A stretch of DNA of 64,000 bases, taken from assembly GCF_004684095.1 (NCBI RefSeq), contig NZ_SRII01000007.1:62001-126000 (forward strand), written 5' to 3'. Made by a program: the position numbers and the translations under genes. The notes beneath the pieces were generated by a model. It made no database searches. It was not told where the DNA came from and saw only the letters and a program-made list of their open reading frames with translations. Positions 7,754-17,977 of this stretch are shown piece after piece. Origin of the DNA: Hymenobacter sp. UV11. Its GTDB lineage: Bacteria; Bacteroidota; Bacteroidia; Cytophagales; Hymenobacteraceae. Positions within the stretch are counted from its first letter, which is position 1, and the number at the start of each line of letters is the position of its first letter.

Positions 7754-8668
7754 ATGAATGCTCACGAAAATATTGCCGAGTATTACCAACGCTACGGAAG
7801 AGGAACGCCCGCGGCCGGGCAGGTAACGGTTTACCGCATTGAGGACGTGCCTACCCCTGCGGTTTTTCCGCACATCCGGCGGGATTTTTATAAGGTGAAG
7901 CTGCTCTGCGATGCGCAAGGTATCCTGTCGTATGCCGACCAGCATGTGGTAGTGCAGGCGTGCACCTTGGTTTTTGTAAACCCCCTGATTCCGTATTCGT
8001 GGGAGCGCACCGCCGGCCGCGAAACGGGTTTCGCCTGCTTGTTTACGGAAGAGTTTATTACGCCGCAGCTGCGCATGGGGAGCCTGGCCGAGTCGCCGCT
8101 GTTTCGGGTGGGCGGTACACCCGTATTGTTTCCGCCCCCTGAGGTGGTAAGTCGGTTGGAGCTACTCTTCGAGCAGCTGTTGGTGGAGATACAAGCTACT
8201 TATGCTCATAAGTATGACTTACTGCGCACGTATTTGCAGCTGCTTCTGCACGAGTCGCTGAAGCTGGCGCCTGCCGCCCCGGCCGCCCCGCCGGCTACCG
8301 CAGCTGCGCAGCTTACCACCGCGTTTCTGGACTTGCTGCACCGGCAGTTTCCGCTGGCTTCGCCGCACCATTCTCTACCCCTCAAAAATGCCAACGAGTT
8401 TGCCCGGCAGCTCGCGGTGCACACCAACCACCTGAACAAGGCGCTGAAGGAAACCACGTGCAAAACCACTACCCAGCACATTGCGGCCTGCCTGGTGGCC
8501 GAGGCAAAAGCCCTGCTACGGCACAGCAGCTGGAGCGTGGCCCAGATTGGCTACTGCCTGGGCTTCGAGCACGCGCCCAACTTTCAGCTTTTCTTCAAAA
8601 AGCACGCGGGTCAGTCGCCCGCCCAGTACCGCCGCCAGCCAGCAGTCAATTCATACGTTTCGGATTGA
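7754..8668 (+). CDS. AraC-family transcriptional regulator
   Basis: The protein has about 304 residues. The N-terminal half is a cupin-like sensor region (VFPHIRRDFYKVKLL, VFVNPLIPYSWE). The C-terminal ~100 residues form the AraC/XylS double helix-turn-helix: NEFARQLAVHTNHLNKALKE is the first HTH, and WSVAQIGYCLGFEHAPNFQLFFKK followed by GQSPAQYRR is the second HTH and signature. ATG at 7754 is preferred over the upstream GTG because the preceding seven codons are not conserved-looking and the cupin begins soon after. It lies about 70 bases upstream of an SDR gene on the same strand, the usual pairing in which AraC controls the oxidoreductase. The inducer is unknown. Confidence 0.9.
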   Translation: MNAHENIAEYYQRYGRGTPAAGQVTVYRIEDVPTPAVFPHIRRDFYKVKLLCDAQGILSYADQHVVVQACTLVFVNPLIPYSWERTAGRETGFACLFTEEFITPQLRMGSLAESPLFRVGGTPVLFPPPEVVSRLELLFEQLLVEIQATYAHKYDLLRTYLQLLLHESLKLAPAAPAAPPATAAAQLTTAFLDLLHRQFPLASPHHSLPLKNANEFARQLAVHTNHLNKALKETTCKTTTQHIAACLVAEAKALLRHSSWSVAQIGYCLGFEHAPNFQLFFKKHAGQSPAQYRRQPAVNSYVSD

Positions 8669-8737
8669 TTGGCATATTTTCCCTCGTGCCGCTGCCGCGA
8701 CCTTTGTGGTATTATCACCAAACACAAAAGGAACAGG

Positions 8738-9478
8738 ATGGAACAGGAAATTGCCGGCAAAGTAGTCGTCATCACGGGCGCGAGCAGCGGCATTGGTGCG
8801 GCCACGGCGTTGCTGCTGGCTGGGCGCGGTGCGAAAGTGGTGCTAGGTGCCCGCCGCGTGGAGCGCCTGGAAGCACTGGCGGCGCGCATTGCGGCGGCCG
8901 GGGGAGAAGTCGCCTACCTGGGCACCGACGTGAAGCGCCGCGCCGACGTGGCCGGCCTCGTAGAGCTGGCAACCGAGCGGTTTGGCCGGCTCGATGTACT
9001 CGTCAACAACGCCGGTATTGGCCCTATCTCCCTGCTCGACGACCTGCGCGTGGACGATTGGGAGGAGATGATTGACGTCAATATCAAGGGCGTGCTGTAC
9101 GGTATTGCCGCCGCGCTGCCGGTTTTTCGCCGGCAGAATTCCGGGCATTTCGTGAACGTGGTTTCGACGGCCGGCCTCAAGATTGTGCCGCTACAGGCGG
9201 TGTATGCGGGCACCAAGAATGCGGTGCGCACCATCTCGGAAGGCCTGCGGCAGGAAGCGGGCCCCACGCTGCGCGTGACGGTGGTGTCGCCCGGTTTTGT
9301 GCACACCGACTTTGCCGACTCCATGCCGGACCCGGCCGTGAAGGCCCAGATTCTGGCTACCCGCGATAAGCTGGCTATTTCTCCCGAAGCCATCGCGCAG
9401 GCCATCGCATTTGCCATCGGGCAGCCCGCTGATGTGGATGTGGGCGACATCACCGTGCGCCCCACGGCCCAGGGCTAG
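8738..9478 (+). CDS. SDR-family NAD(P)-dependent oxidoreductase
   Basis: This 246-residue classical short-chain dehydrogenase has the cofactor motif TGASSGIG (13-20), NNAG (90-93), and catalytic Ser143, Tyr156 and Lys160 (YAGTK). The Arg pair after the second strand (GARRVERL, 38-45) suggests NADP(H) preference. ATG 8738 is chosen because AAAAGGAACAGG precedes it and the upstream 23 codons read through the intergenic region. It closely resembles the large family of SDRs adjacent to AraC regulators in Bacteroidota and Proteobacteria. The substrate cannot be inferred. Confidence 0.92.
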   Translation: MEQEIAGKVVVITGASSGIGAATALLLAGRGAKVVLGARRVERLEALAARIAAAGGEVAYLGTDVKRRADVAGLVELATERFGRLDVLVNNAGIGPISLLDDLRVDDWEEMIDVNIKGVLYGIAAALPVFRRQNSGHFVNVVSTAGLKIVPLQAVYAGTKNAVRTISEGLRQEAGPTLRVTVVSPGFVHTDFADSMPDPAVKAQILATRDKLAISPEAIAQAIAFAIGQPADVDVGDITVRPTAQG

Positions 9479-9494
9479 CCCGGCGGCTGGCCGC

Positions 9495-10199
9495 CTACCC
9501 CCCCGCCAGCGGGTCAACGCCATCGACCGTGCCGGTGCTGCGCAAAACCCGAAAGCGGGCGAATAATTCTTCCGAATACCAGCCCTCGCGGCGCGTAAGC
9601 TGGATAACCTCGCGGTGCCGGGCATCGCGGTAGGCGTACTGCTGCATAGCCGCTGCCGAATCCCAGATGCTGAACGTGGCCTGCCGCACCAGCGGCAGCT
9701 CGCCCAGCCCAATGGCCAGCCGCAGCCCCTCGGTGCCAGCCAGCGCCCGGCTCGTGGGCTCTACGAAGCGCCAGAAGCGCGGCGCCCGCCGCAGCCGGAT
9801 GCTGGCCCGCGTGAGCACCGCCACCGGCCCTACCCCCCCCGGCGCGGCCAGGTCGCCGCCCTCGAAGGGGTTGGTGCCGTTCCAGGCGCCGTGGGCTTGT
9901 AGGGGGGCCAGCTCGGCGGTCCAGGTTTCGTGGCTGCGCTGGGCGTAGGCGGCCCACACGGGGTGGCTGGCGAAGAACGCCGCCGCGTCTTCGGCCCGCG
10001 CCCAAGTGGCGATAAGGCCATAGCGGCGCAGGTTGGGCCAGAAACCGAAGCCATTGTCGGCCCCGCTGCCCAGCAGCTGGCAAAAGCGCAGGCCCGCCAC
10101 CCGGCGCAGCCGGGGCGGGGCCGTGGCCATTTGGGCCAGCGCCCAGCGGGCTACGTTAGCGCCGGGCTTCAGGGTAATAACAGTGAGTGTAGTAAGCAT
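9495..10199 (-). CDS. CrtA-like spheroidene monooxygenase family protein
   Basis: The protein has 234 residues. It resembles the heme-dependent CrtA family that adds a 2-keto group to acyclic carotenoids: the segments LRFCQLLGSGADNGFG, YGLIATWARAEDAAAFF, FWRFVEPTSRALAG and QATFSIWDSAAAMQQYAY follow the family order. Hymenobacter species are usually pink or red from keto-carotenoids, so a carotenoid role is plausible, but no other crt gene lies in the window. It may act on another substrate. It is convergent with the SDR gene with a 16-base gap. Confidence 0.8.
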   Translation of the reverse strand: MLTTLTVITLKPGANVARWALAQMATAPPRLRRVAGLRFCQLLGSGADNGFGFWPNLRRYGLIATWARAEDAAAFFASHPVWAAYAQRSHETWTAELAPLQAHGAWNGTNPFEGGDLAAPGGVGPVAVLTRASIRLRRAPRFWRFVEPTSRALAGTEGLRLAIGLGELPLVRQATFSIWDSAAAMQQYAYRDARHREVIQLTRREGWYSEELFARFRVLRSTGTVDGVDPLAGG

Positions 10200-10223
10200 T
10201 CAAGCAAGCAAACAAATGGACGC

Positions 10224-10254
10224 AAAAAAAGGCCGGAATTGCGTCCGGCCTTTT
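10224..10254 (-). terminator. Rho-independent terminator
   Basis: Arms at 10227-10237 and 10244-10254 (AAAAGGCCGGA and complement) form an 11-bp hairpin that reads into a run of T residues on the minus strand. It lies downstream of the PNPOx-like gene and just upstream of the CrtA-like gene. Confidence 0.7.
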
Positions 10255-10266
10255 CCATTAAAAAGT

Positions 10267-10313
10267 AAAAAAGAACGTCATGCTGAGCTTGTCGAAGCAT
10301 GACGTTCTTTTTT
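10267..10313. repeat. REP-like inverted repeat, 17-bp arms
   Basis: Arms at 10267-10283 and 10297-10313 are exact complements around a 13-base loop. The core reads GTCATGCTGAGCTTGTC. It is immediately downstream of the PNPOx-like stop codon and, with its A/T-rich ends, could also terminate transcription. Confidence 0.75.
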
Positions 10314-10323
10314 AACTCTTGAC

Positions 10324-10836
10324 TCAGATTTTCACCTGGGCGTGCTCATTCACGTCGTCCGATGTGCTGCGCTCGCCCGTTACCACGGCGCGGGCGTAGG
10401 CGTAGGCTTGCACCAGCAGGCTGCTGGGCGAGTCCCAGTACTCAGCCTTTTCGATGTCAATCTTGAGAATCGTGATGCTGGGGTCCTCTTTGCCTTTGGG
10501 AAACCAGCCGCGCATGGGCTCGCTCCACAGCTCGGCAATCTTGGCCTCGTCGCGGAAGGTGCTGGCCGTGCCCGTGATGGAGGCGTAGGTGTTGCCATCG
10601 GGGTCTGAGTAGCTCAGGTTCACCTTATTATCTTTGTTTACTTCGTAAACTTTGGCCGAGTCTTTATCGGTAAAAAACAGCAAGGCGCCGTCGGCTTCGG
10701 GCTTCATCGTGGCCATGGGGCGGCTGTGCAGGTTGTGCTCCTCATCGAAAGTAGTGAGCATAGCAATGCGCACATCCTTGATTTTTTCAAAAAGCTTGCT
10801 GAGGTCGTGGGTGACCGGAGTTTTCGTATCAGACAT
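10324..10836 (-). CDS. Pyridoxamine 5'-phosphate oxidase-like FMN-binding protein
   Basis: The 170-residue protein matches the general-stress-protein-26 type of the FMN-binding split barrel. It has RIAMLTTFDEEHNLHSRPMAT at the start of the barrel (flavin phosphate binding), LLFFTDKDSAKVYEV, NVNLSYSDPDGNTYASITGTA in the central sheet, and the WFPKGKEDPSITILKI segment typical of the family. It is not a true PdxH, being shorter and lacking the PLP-site signature. Such proteins bind FMN or F420 and are stress induced in several bacteria. It is a single-gene unit flanked by a terminator. Confidence 0.88.
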   Translation of the reverse strand: MSDTKTPVTHDLSKLFEKIKDVRIAMLTTFDEEHNLHSRPMATMKPEADGALLFFTDKDSAKVYEVNKDNKVNLSYSDPDGNTYASITGTASTFRDEAKIAELWSEPMRGWFPKGKEDPSITILKIDIEKAEYWDSPSSLLVQAYAYARAVVTGERSTSDDVNEHAQVKI

Positions 10837-10967
10837 GGGAAGGAAACGTTAGAAGGAACAAGCGCGGCCCGGCTGGCAGCCCGCGGTAGCCTTAGCTTAC
10901 GGCCGAACCCGCATCTGGTTTTCCGGTTAGGGAAGTCAGAGCCTTCCTACTCCCTCTATTAGCTGCC

Positions 10968-11591
10968 ATGAATTTTCTGGCTCATCTTTACCTGGCGGGC
11001 CCACCCACCGCGCCCGACTACCTCGGCCAGCTCGTGGGCCAGTTTATTGCCGACTCGGTGCCCGGCCGGCAGTTCGAAAGCTACCCGGCCGCCGTGCGGG
11101 CCGGCATTCGGGCGCACCGCGCCATCGACACCTTCACCGACCAGCACCTGGTGGTGCGCCGCAGCACGGCCCGCCTGCGCGCGGCCGGCGCCGGCAAGTA
11201 CGCGGGGGTGGTGGCCGATGTGTTCTACGACCATTACCTAGCGCGCCATTTTGCCGGGCTGGCGGGCGAAGACCTGGCCGGGTTTACCCAGCGCGTGTAC
11301 GCGCTGCTGGCCAGCCAGCAGGCCGGGTTTCCGACGGCGGTGCAGCGCTTTTTTCCGCACTTGGTGCAGCACAACTGGCTGCTGCACTACGCCGAAGTGG
11401 AGGGGGTAGGGCGGGCGCTGCTGGGCCTGAGCCGCCGCGCTAGCCCCGGTTCGGGCATGGACCAGGCCACCACGGAGTTGGTGCGCCACTACGCCGACTA
11501 CGAGGCCGATTTTCAAGAGTTCTGGCCGCAGCTGGTGGCCGACGTGGCCGCCCGGCGCGCCGCCGCTGCTCAGCCTGGCGAGCAGGGGTAG
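10968..11591 (+). CDS. acpH: Acyl carrier protein phosphodiesterase (DUF479)
   Basis: The protein has 207 residues. It starts MNFLAHLYLA, the family N-terminus, and shows the HD-type metal/phosphodiester residues: Asp in QFIADSV, His and Asp in IRAHRAIDTFTD, and DVFYDHYLA. Family members remove the 4'-phosphopantetheine arm from holo-ACP. The C-terminal LVRHYADYEADFQEFWPQL helix is also typical. Start and length agree with the family. It stands alone, divergent from the PNPOx-like gene and convergent with slyD. The symbol is by family similarity. Confidence 0.9.
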   Translation: MNFLAHLYLAGPPTAPDYLGQLVGQFIADSVPGRQFESYPAAVRAGIRAHRAIDTFTDQHLVVRRSTARLRAAGAGKYAGVVADVFYDHYLARHFAGLAGEDLAGFTQRVYALLASQQAGFPTAVQRFFPHLVQHNWLLHYAEVEGVGRALLGLSRRASPGSGMDQATTELVRHYADYEADFQEFWPQLVADVAARRAAAAQPGEQG

Positions 11592-11604
11592 GGCCCTACG
11601 CAAA

Positions 11605-11638
11605 GCGGGCCGCACCTACTGCTGCAAGTGCGGCCCGC
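11605..11638. terminator. Hairpin between convergent acpH and slyD
   Basis: Arms at 11605-11615 and 11628-11638 (GCGGGCCGCAC and complement) with a 12-base loop. It has no T-run, so terminator function is likely but weakly supported. Confidence 0.45.
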
Positions 11639-11663
11639 GTGGGCAAGCTGGCAAAAAAGAAAC

Positions 11664-12179
11664 TTAGTGCTGGTGGCCGCCTTCGCCGTGAGCGTGGCCG
11701 TGGGCCAGCTCCTCGGCGGTGGCGGGGCGCACGTCCTGAACTTTACCGTCGAAGTGCATGACCATGCCGGCCAGCGGGTGGTTGAAGTCCATGGTTATCT
11801 GCTCGTCGCCGATTTCAACTACTTTGGCCTGCATGTGGTTGCCTTCGTTGTCAGCCATAGGCAGGTAGTTGCCCACTTGCAGCATCTGGTCGTCAAGCTG
11901 ACCGTCAATTTCAAATACCTGCTTTGGAATCTCCACTACGGCCTGGTCGTCGTAGTCGCCGTAGGCTTGTTCAGGCGTCAGCGAGAAGCTGAAATCGTCG
12001 CCAGCATTCTTGCCATCGAGCTGGTTCTCAAACTCTTCGGGCAGGCCGCTGTGGCCGAACAGGAACACCATCGGCTCGTCGGCTTCGGCTTGCTCTACTA
12101 ATACTTTCTGCTGATTTTCGTCGGTTACGGAGAGGTCGTAGGTCAGCGTTACGACGGAGTTCTGGGCAATGGCGGCCAT
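11664..12179 (-). CDS. slyD: FKBP-type peptidyl-prolyl isomerase SlyD
   Basis: This 171-residue protein is a prolyl isomerase and chaperone with an insert-in-flap domain. The FKBP core begins SVVTLTYDLSV and contains EPMVFLFGHSGLPEEFE and the EQAYGDYDD motif. The insert-in-flap region spans about 75-130 (VEIPKQVF, VGNYLPM, KVVEIGDEQITMDFNHPLAGM). The tail after residue 160 is His-rich (HGHAHGEGGHQH), matching the metal-binding tail through which E. coli SlyD binds nickel and other metals. It is cytoplasmic. All features match SlyD. Confidence 0.95.
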   Translation of the reverse strand: MAAIAQNSVVTLTYDLSVTDENQQKVLVEQAEADEPMVFLFGHSGLPEEFENQLDGKNAGDDFSFSLTPEQAYGDYDDQAVVEIPKQVFEIDGQLDDQMLQVGNYLPMADNEGNHMQAKVVEIGDEQITMDFNHPLAGMVMHFDGKVQDVRPATAEELAHGHAHGEGGHQH

Positions 12180-12282
12180 GGCAAGGGTGGGTTAGTGTTG
12201 GCTGGCAAAGGTAGGGGTAGGGCGGCCGGTAAAAGCTGATGAAAGCGCCACCAAGCCATTTTTTGCCACCAACGCACGTAAT

Positions 12283-12328
12283 AAAAAAGAAGATTCCCCC
12301 GCCTTACCCAACGGGCGACGGGGGAATC
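12283..12328 (-). terminator. Rho-independent terminator of katE
   Basis: Arms at 12292-12301 and 12319-12328 (GATTCCCCCG and complement) form a 10-bp hairpin. On the minus strand it runs into a T-rich tract at 12283-12290, 23 bases past the catalase stop codon. Confidence 0.8.
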
Positions 12329-12350
12329 GGGTTACTCTGCGCCTGGCTTA

Positions 12351-14540
<2,190 letters not shown>

Positions 14541-14806
14541 AATTAATTGAAGGAAGAGGGGGTAGAGCTTTCTCAACGAGGTTTTAAGCCAAGGGGTTAG
14601 CTTAATCTTTCCTTAGGAGCCGCCGCTCGGCTGCGGGCTACGGCCAGTTATAAACTGATAGTCAATAAGCCCTGCTCACTTAAAGCGGAGGTAGTTTCCC
14701 TGAAAAAAAAATCGGGCAGAAAAACAGGCGGCCGGCCCGCCCTAAACAGTACAACTACGGTCCCGGCCTAGTCGTAAAGCAGGGCTGCACATCTTCCTGA
14801 ATCCAC

Positions 14807-15940
14807 ATGAAAATTCGTTCCTTAACGCTAGCCGTCCTAGCTGGCGGCAGCCTGCTGGCCAGCTGCGGCCCCCAGCAAGCTGAAGAGAAAAAAGAGGTAG
14901 CCACTGCTACTGACCAATCCACCGAGCTGGCCGACACGGCTACCCAAGGTGCTAAGCCCCGGCTAATTACGACCTTCCCCGACTCGATGAACACGCCCGA
15001 CGGCCTAGCTCTGCTGCCCGACGGCCGCGTGCTGCTGTCCATCCCCAACATGGCCGATAATAGCTTCCCCGCCCGCATCGTGGAGCTAACGGCCAACGGC
15101 TACAAGCCCTTCATCAGCCACCCGCCGGTGGAGCCCACTACCAAGCACGCCGCCCCAATGGACCTGGCTATCGGGCCTGATGGTAACCTGTACTACGCTG
15201 AAAACCAGTACGAAAATAGCAAGGACTTCAAATCGCGCCTGATGCGGGCGCTGATGAAGAATGGCAAGCCCACTGGCACCATCGAAACGGCCGTGGACAA
15301 CTTCGCCCTGGCCAACGGCACGGTGTGGAAAGGCAACGACCTCTACGTGACCGATAGCCAGTGGGACCTGCCCGACAACGACAAGGGCAGCGCCATTATG
15401 CATTTTACCCTGGCCGAGCTGAAGCCCGGCACCACCATCCACCTCAAGCCCAAAACCAAGGACCCGCACGTGCTGGCCATGTTCACGACGACCGTGAACG
15501 AAACCGGCGTGGACAACGGCGCCGATGGCATCGACTACGACAGCCAGGGCCGCCTCTACACCGGCTCGTTTGGCGATGGTACCTTTTACCGCGTCACGCT
15601 CAAGCCCGATGGCAGCTACGCCAGCCAGGAAGTAGTGCCGGTAGCCGGCCCCAAAATTCCGTGCATCGACGGCCTGGTTATCGACCGCGCTACGGATAAA
15701 GCCTACATCACCAGCGCCCGCCTCAACTCGATTGATGTGGTTGACCTCAAGACCAACGCCCACACCATTCTGGCCCGCAACGGCGATACCAACGGCGCAG
15801 GCGGCCGCCTCGACCAGCCCGCCGAGGTACTGCTCAAGGGCAAGGAACTGCTTATCTCGAACTACGACAACCCCAACAAGCACTTCGTGAACACGAAGTC
15901 CGACGCTCCGCACACCGAGTCGGCGATTGACTTGCCGTAG
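14807..15940 (+). CDS. Lipoprotein, SMP-30/gluconolactonase-like beta-propeller
   Basis: The protein has 377 residues with signal peptide and lipobox LLASC (Cys20), followed by a Glu/Lys/Thr-rich linker to about residue 48. The rest shows repeated propeller blades with the NHL/SMP-30 signature: TPDGLALLPDGRVLLS, MDLAIGPDGNLYYAEN, GIDYDSQGRLYTG, CIDGLVIDRATDKAYI. It resembles secreted SMP-30/gluconolactonase-like proteins, which hydrolyse lactones or bind sugars; the metal ligands cannot be confirmed by eye. A perfect terminator follows. It resembles in type the royal-jelly-like lipoprotein at 24017. Confidence 0.78.
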   Translation: MKIRSLTLAVLAGGSLLASCGPQQAEEKKEVATATDQSTELADTATQGAKPRLITTFPDSMNTPDGLALLPDGRVLLSIPNMADNSFPARIVELTANGYKPFISHPPVEPTTKHAAPMDLAIGPDGNLYYAENQYENSKDFKSRLMRALMKNGKPTGTIETAVDNFALANGTVWKGNDLYVTDSQWDLPDNDKGSAIMHFTLAELKPGTTIHLKPKTKDPHVLAMFTTTVNETGVDNGADGIDYDSQGRLYTGSFGDGTFYRVTLKPDGSYASQEVVPVAGPKIPCIDGLVIDRATDKAYITSARLNSIDVVDLKTNAHTILARNGDTNGAGGRLDQPAEVLLKGKELLISNYDNPNKHFVNTKSDAPHTESAIDLP

Positions 15941-15974
15941 TGGGGGGTAGGCCGGGCAAAAGCGCGGCATTGCT

Positions 15975-16025
15975 ACTGGCCCTACCCCCTTCCCAACCGG
16001 GCAAGGGGGTAGGGCCAGTCTTTTT
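15975..16025 (+). terminator. Strong Rho-independent terminator
   Basis: Seventeen-base perfect arms at 15975-15991 and 16003-16019 are followed by TTTTT. The arms contain the word CCCTACCCCC and its complement, the word over-represented across this window. Confidence 0.9.
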
Positions 16026-16213
16026 ATTGGCCACCGAGTTTCCGTGCCGGGCCTGGCAGGCGTTGCGCGAGCTGCCCACGCCGCCGGATAAACGTGTTCC
16101 GGAGTTAAAAACCGCGCAAAAAGAACGTCCTGCTCACCTGGCGTCTGCTTTTTTTGCTTCTTCTAAAACTCAAATTCAGTGTTGACACTGATGCCGCCGC
16201 TGGGGTGCTGGCC

Positions 16214-16221
16214 TACGTTTG
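16214..16221 (+). promoter_or_regulatory. Possible -7 element TACGTTTG
   Basis: Exact TAnnTTTG match 137 bases before the S8 protease start. A TTG lies 29 bases upstream, too far for a normal -33 box, so this is a weak call. Confidence 0.25.
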
Positions 16222-16357
16222 TGCCTGCTCCCAACCGCCCGGCGCACACTGAAAAGCGGAGCGATGAAGCTCGGCCGACCACATAGCAATGCCAGGGCCT
16301 GTGTCGGAAGTAGGAGCCTGGCCGCGTGTCTGCCAGCTTTTTACCCAGCCCATTCTC

Positions 16358-17944
16358 ATGGCCACCCGCCCCTCGACCCCCAGGGTATTTAAGCCCGAAA
16401 ACCTGACCCAGTCGGTTATTGCCCTGCCGCTGCTGCAGCAGCTGGCCGAGGAGCACCAGCGCCTGCGCCCACCCAAGGCCCGCGCCAAAGCTGCCGCCGC
16501 CCCGCCGCTGCCCCGTCTGCTGGGTGTGGTTATCGACCTGAACCTGGACTACCCCGGCGGCCGGGCCGGCGCCCTGCAGTGGGTAGTGGCCGCCCTCAAC
16601 GAGCTGGTGCCGCAGCTCACGGCCAGCGAGGCGCACCGCGCGGCGGGCCTCCAGGCCGACCAGCACCCCAAAAACCAGTATAGCCAGCAGTACCTGTTTG
16701 TGCGCCTCGAAGCCGCCGTGATTGAGGCGCTGGTGGCCCGCGACAAGCAGCGCAACGACGCTACCCCTCGCCCCGCCACCCAAGGCCCGGCCGGGCCCAA
16801 GGCCATCTACCACATCTGGCCCGATTTTGCCATCAAGCCCCTGCTCAATAAGTCCTTAGCTACGGTGAAGGGCGACGCGGCCCACGCCTCCTACGCGGCC
16901 GTGGGCAACGGCATGGTGTGGGCCGTGCTCGACTCGGGCATCGATGCCACGCACCCGCACTTCGCCACCCACCGCAACCTGGAGCTGAGCCTGCCGCTGC
17001 GCCACGTCGACTTTACCGGCGCTGCGGTGGGGGTAGGGGACGCCGCCCCGGCCCTGCTGGATGGTACCGGCCACGGCACCCACGTAGCGGGCATTATTGC
17101 GGGTGGCTGGCCCGCCGCCGCGCCGCCGCTGCAAGCCTACAACCGCCAGCGCGACGAGCAAGGCGCCATCGACTACACTCAGGTAACGGCCAAAACCATC
17201 AGCGGCATCGCACCCCAGTGCAAGCTGGTCAGCCTCAAGGTGATGGATGCCCAGGGCCAGGGCCAGGCCAGCAGCCTGATTGCCGCCATCGGCCTCATTC
17301 AGGAAATCAACGGCTACGGCCGCCGCTTGCTCATCCACGGCGTGAATATGAGCGTAGGCTATGACTTTGACCCCGAGTGGTTTGCCTGTGGCCGCAGCCC
17401 GCTGTGCGTGGAGGTAGACCGCCTGGTGCGCTCGGGCGTGGTAGTGGTGGTGGCGGCTGGCAACACCGGCTACGGCGTGGCCCAGAGCCAGTTCAACGGC
17501 ATCATCTCGGCGGGCATGAGCCTGACTATCAATGACCCCGGCAACGCGGACCTGGCCATCACGGTGGGCTCAACGCACCGCGACATGCCGCACGTCTACG
17601 GCGTGTCCTACTTCTCCTCCAAAGGCCCCACCGGCGACGGCCGCCTGAAGCCCGACCTCGTGGCCCCGGGCGAGAAAATCCTGTCGTGCGCGGCCGGCGA
17701 CAAGCTCCAGGAAATGACCGATAAAGGCCTGAAGTGCGACTACCTCGAAGACAGCGGCACCAGCATGGCCGCGCCCCACGTATCGGGCGCCATCGCGGCC
17801 TTCCTCTCCATCCGGCGCGAGTTTATCGGCGAGCCCGAGAAGGTAAAGAACATCTTCCTCAGCTCGGCCACCGACCTGCGGCGCGAGCGCTACTTCCAGG
17901 GCAGCGGCCTGGTCGATTTGATGCGCGCCATTCAGTCGGTGTAG
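16358..17944 (+). CDS. Subtilisin-like S8 family serine protease without signal peptide
   Basis: The protein has 528 residues. The catalytic triad is Asp192 in VLDSGID, His239 in GTGHGTHVAG and Ser469 in SGTSMAAPHVSG, with the oxyanion Asn369 in AAGNTGYG. Residues 1-185 form an N-terminal region with no signal peptide that includes LPRLLGVVIDLNL and YLFVRLEAAVIEAL; it may be an inhibitor-like or targeting domain. ATG 16358 is chosen over the GTG/ATG frame opening at 16289 because the preceding stretch is not protein-like. It is 33 bases upstream of an alpha/beta hydrolase gene, so the two are almost certainly one operon. The lack of an export signal suggests cytoplasmic action or non-Sec export. 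Confidence 0.9.
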   Translation: MATRPSTPRVFKPENLTQSVIALPLLQQLAEEHQRLRPPKARAKAAAAPPLPRLLGVVIDLNLDYPGGRAGALQWVVAALNELVPQLTASEAHRAAGLQADQHPKNQYSQQYLFVRLEAAVIEALVARDKQRNDATPRPATQGPAGPKAIYHIWPDFAIKPLLNKSLATVKGDAAHASYAAVGNGMVWAVLDSGIDATHPHFATHRNLELSLPLRHVDFTGAAVGVGDAAPALLDGTGHGTHVAGIIAGGWPAAAPPLQAYNRQRDEQGAIDYTQVTAKTISGIAPQCKLVSLKVMDAQGQGQASSLIAAIGLIQEINGYGRRLLIHGVNMSVGYDFDPEWFACGRSPLCVEVDRLVRSGVVVVVAAGNTGYGVAQSQFNGIISAGMSLTINDPGNADLAITVGSTHRDMPHVYGVSYFSSKGPTGDGRLKPDLVAPGEKILSCAAGDKLQEMTDKGLKCDYLEDSGTSMAAPHVSGAIAAFLSIRREFIGEPEKVKNIFLSSATDLRRERYFQGSGLVDLMRAIQSV

Positions 17945-17977
17945 GTAAGTATCTGACCTTCATACATTCATACTCCT

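Larger units (their letters stand above)
15941..16357. other. 417-base gap between the lipoprotein and S8 protease genes
   Basis: The first 85 bases hold the terminator described separately. The rest holds a possible -7 box (TACGTTTG, 16214-16221) and a T-rich stretch at about 16148-16155. Short ATG frames exist but none looks coding. Confidence 0.5.

Noticed and set aside
9495..10199. Carotenoid biosynthesis cluster around the CrtA-like gene
   Set aside because: No other crt gene lies in the window, so only the single gene is called.
15086..15970. 294-residue minus-strand frame
   Set aside because: Shadow of the beta-propeller lipoprotein gene.
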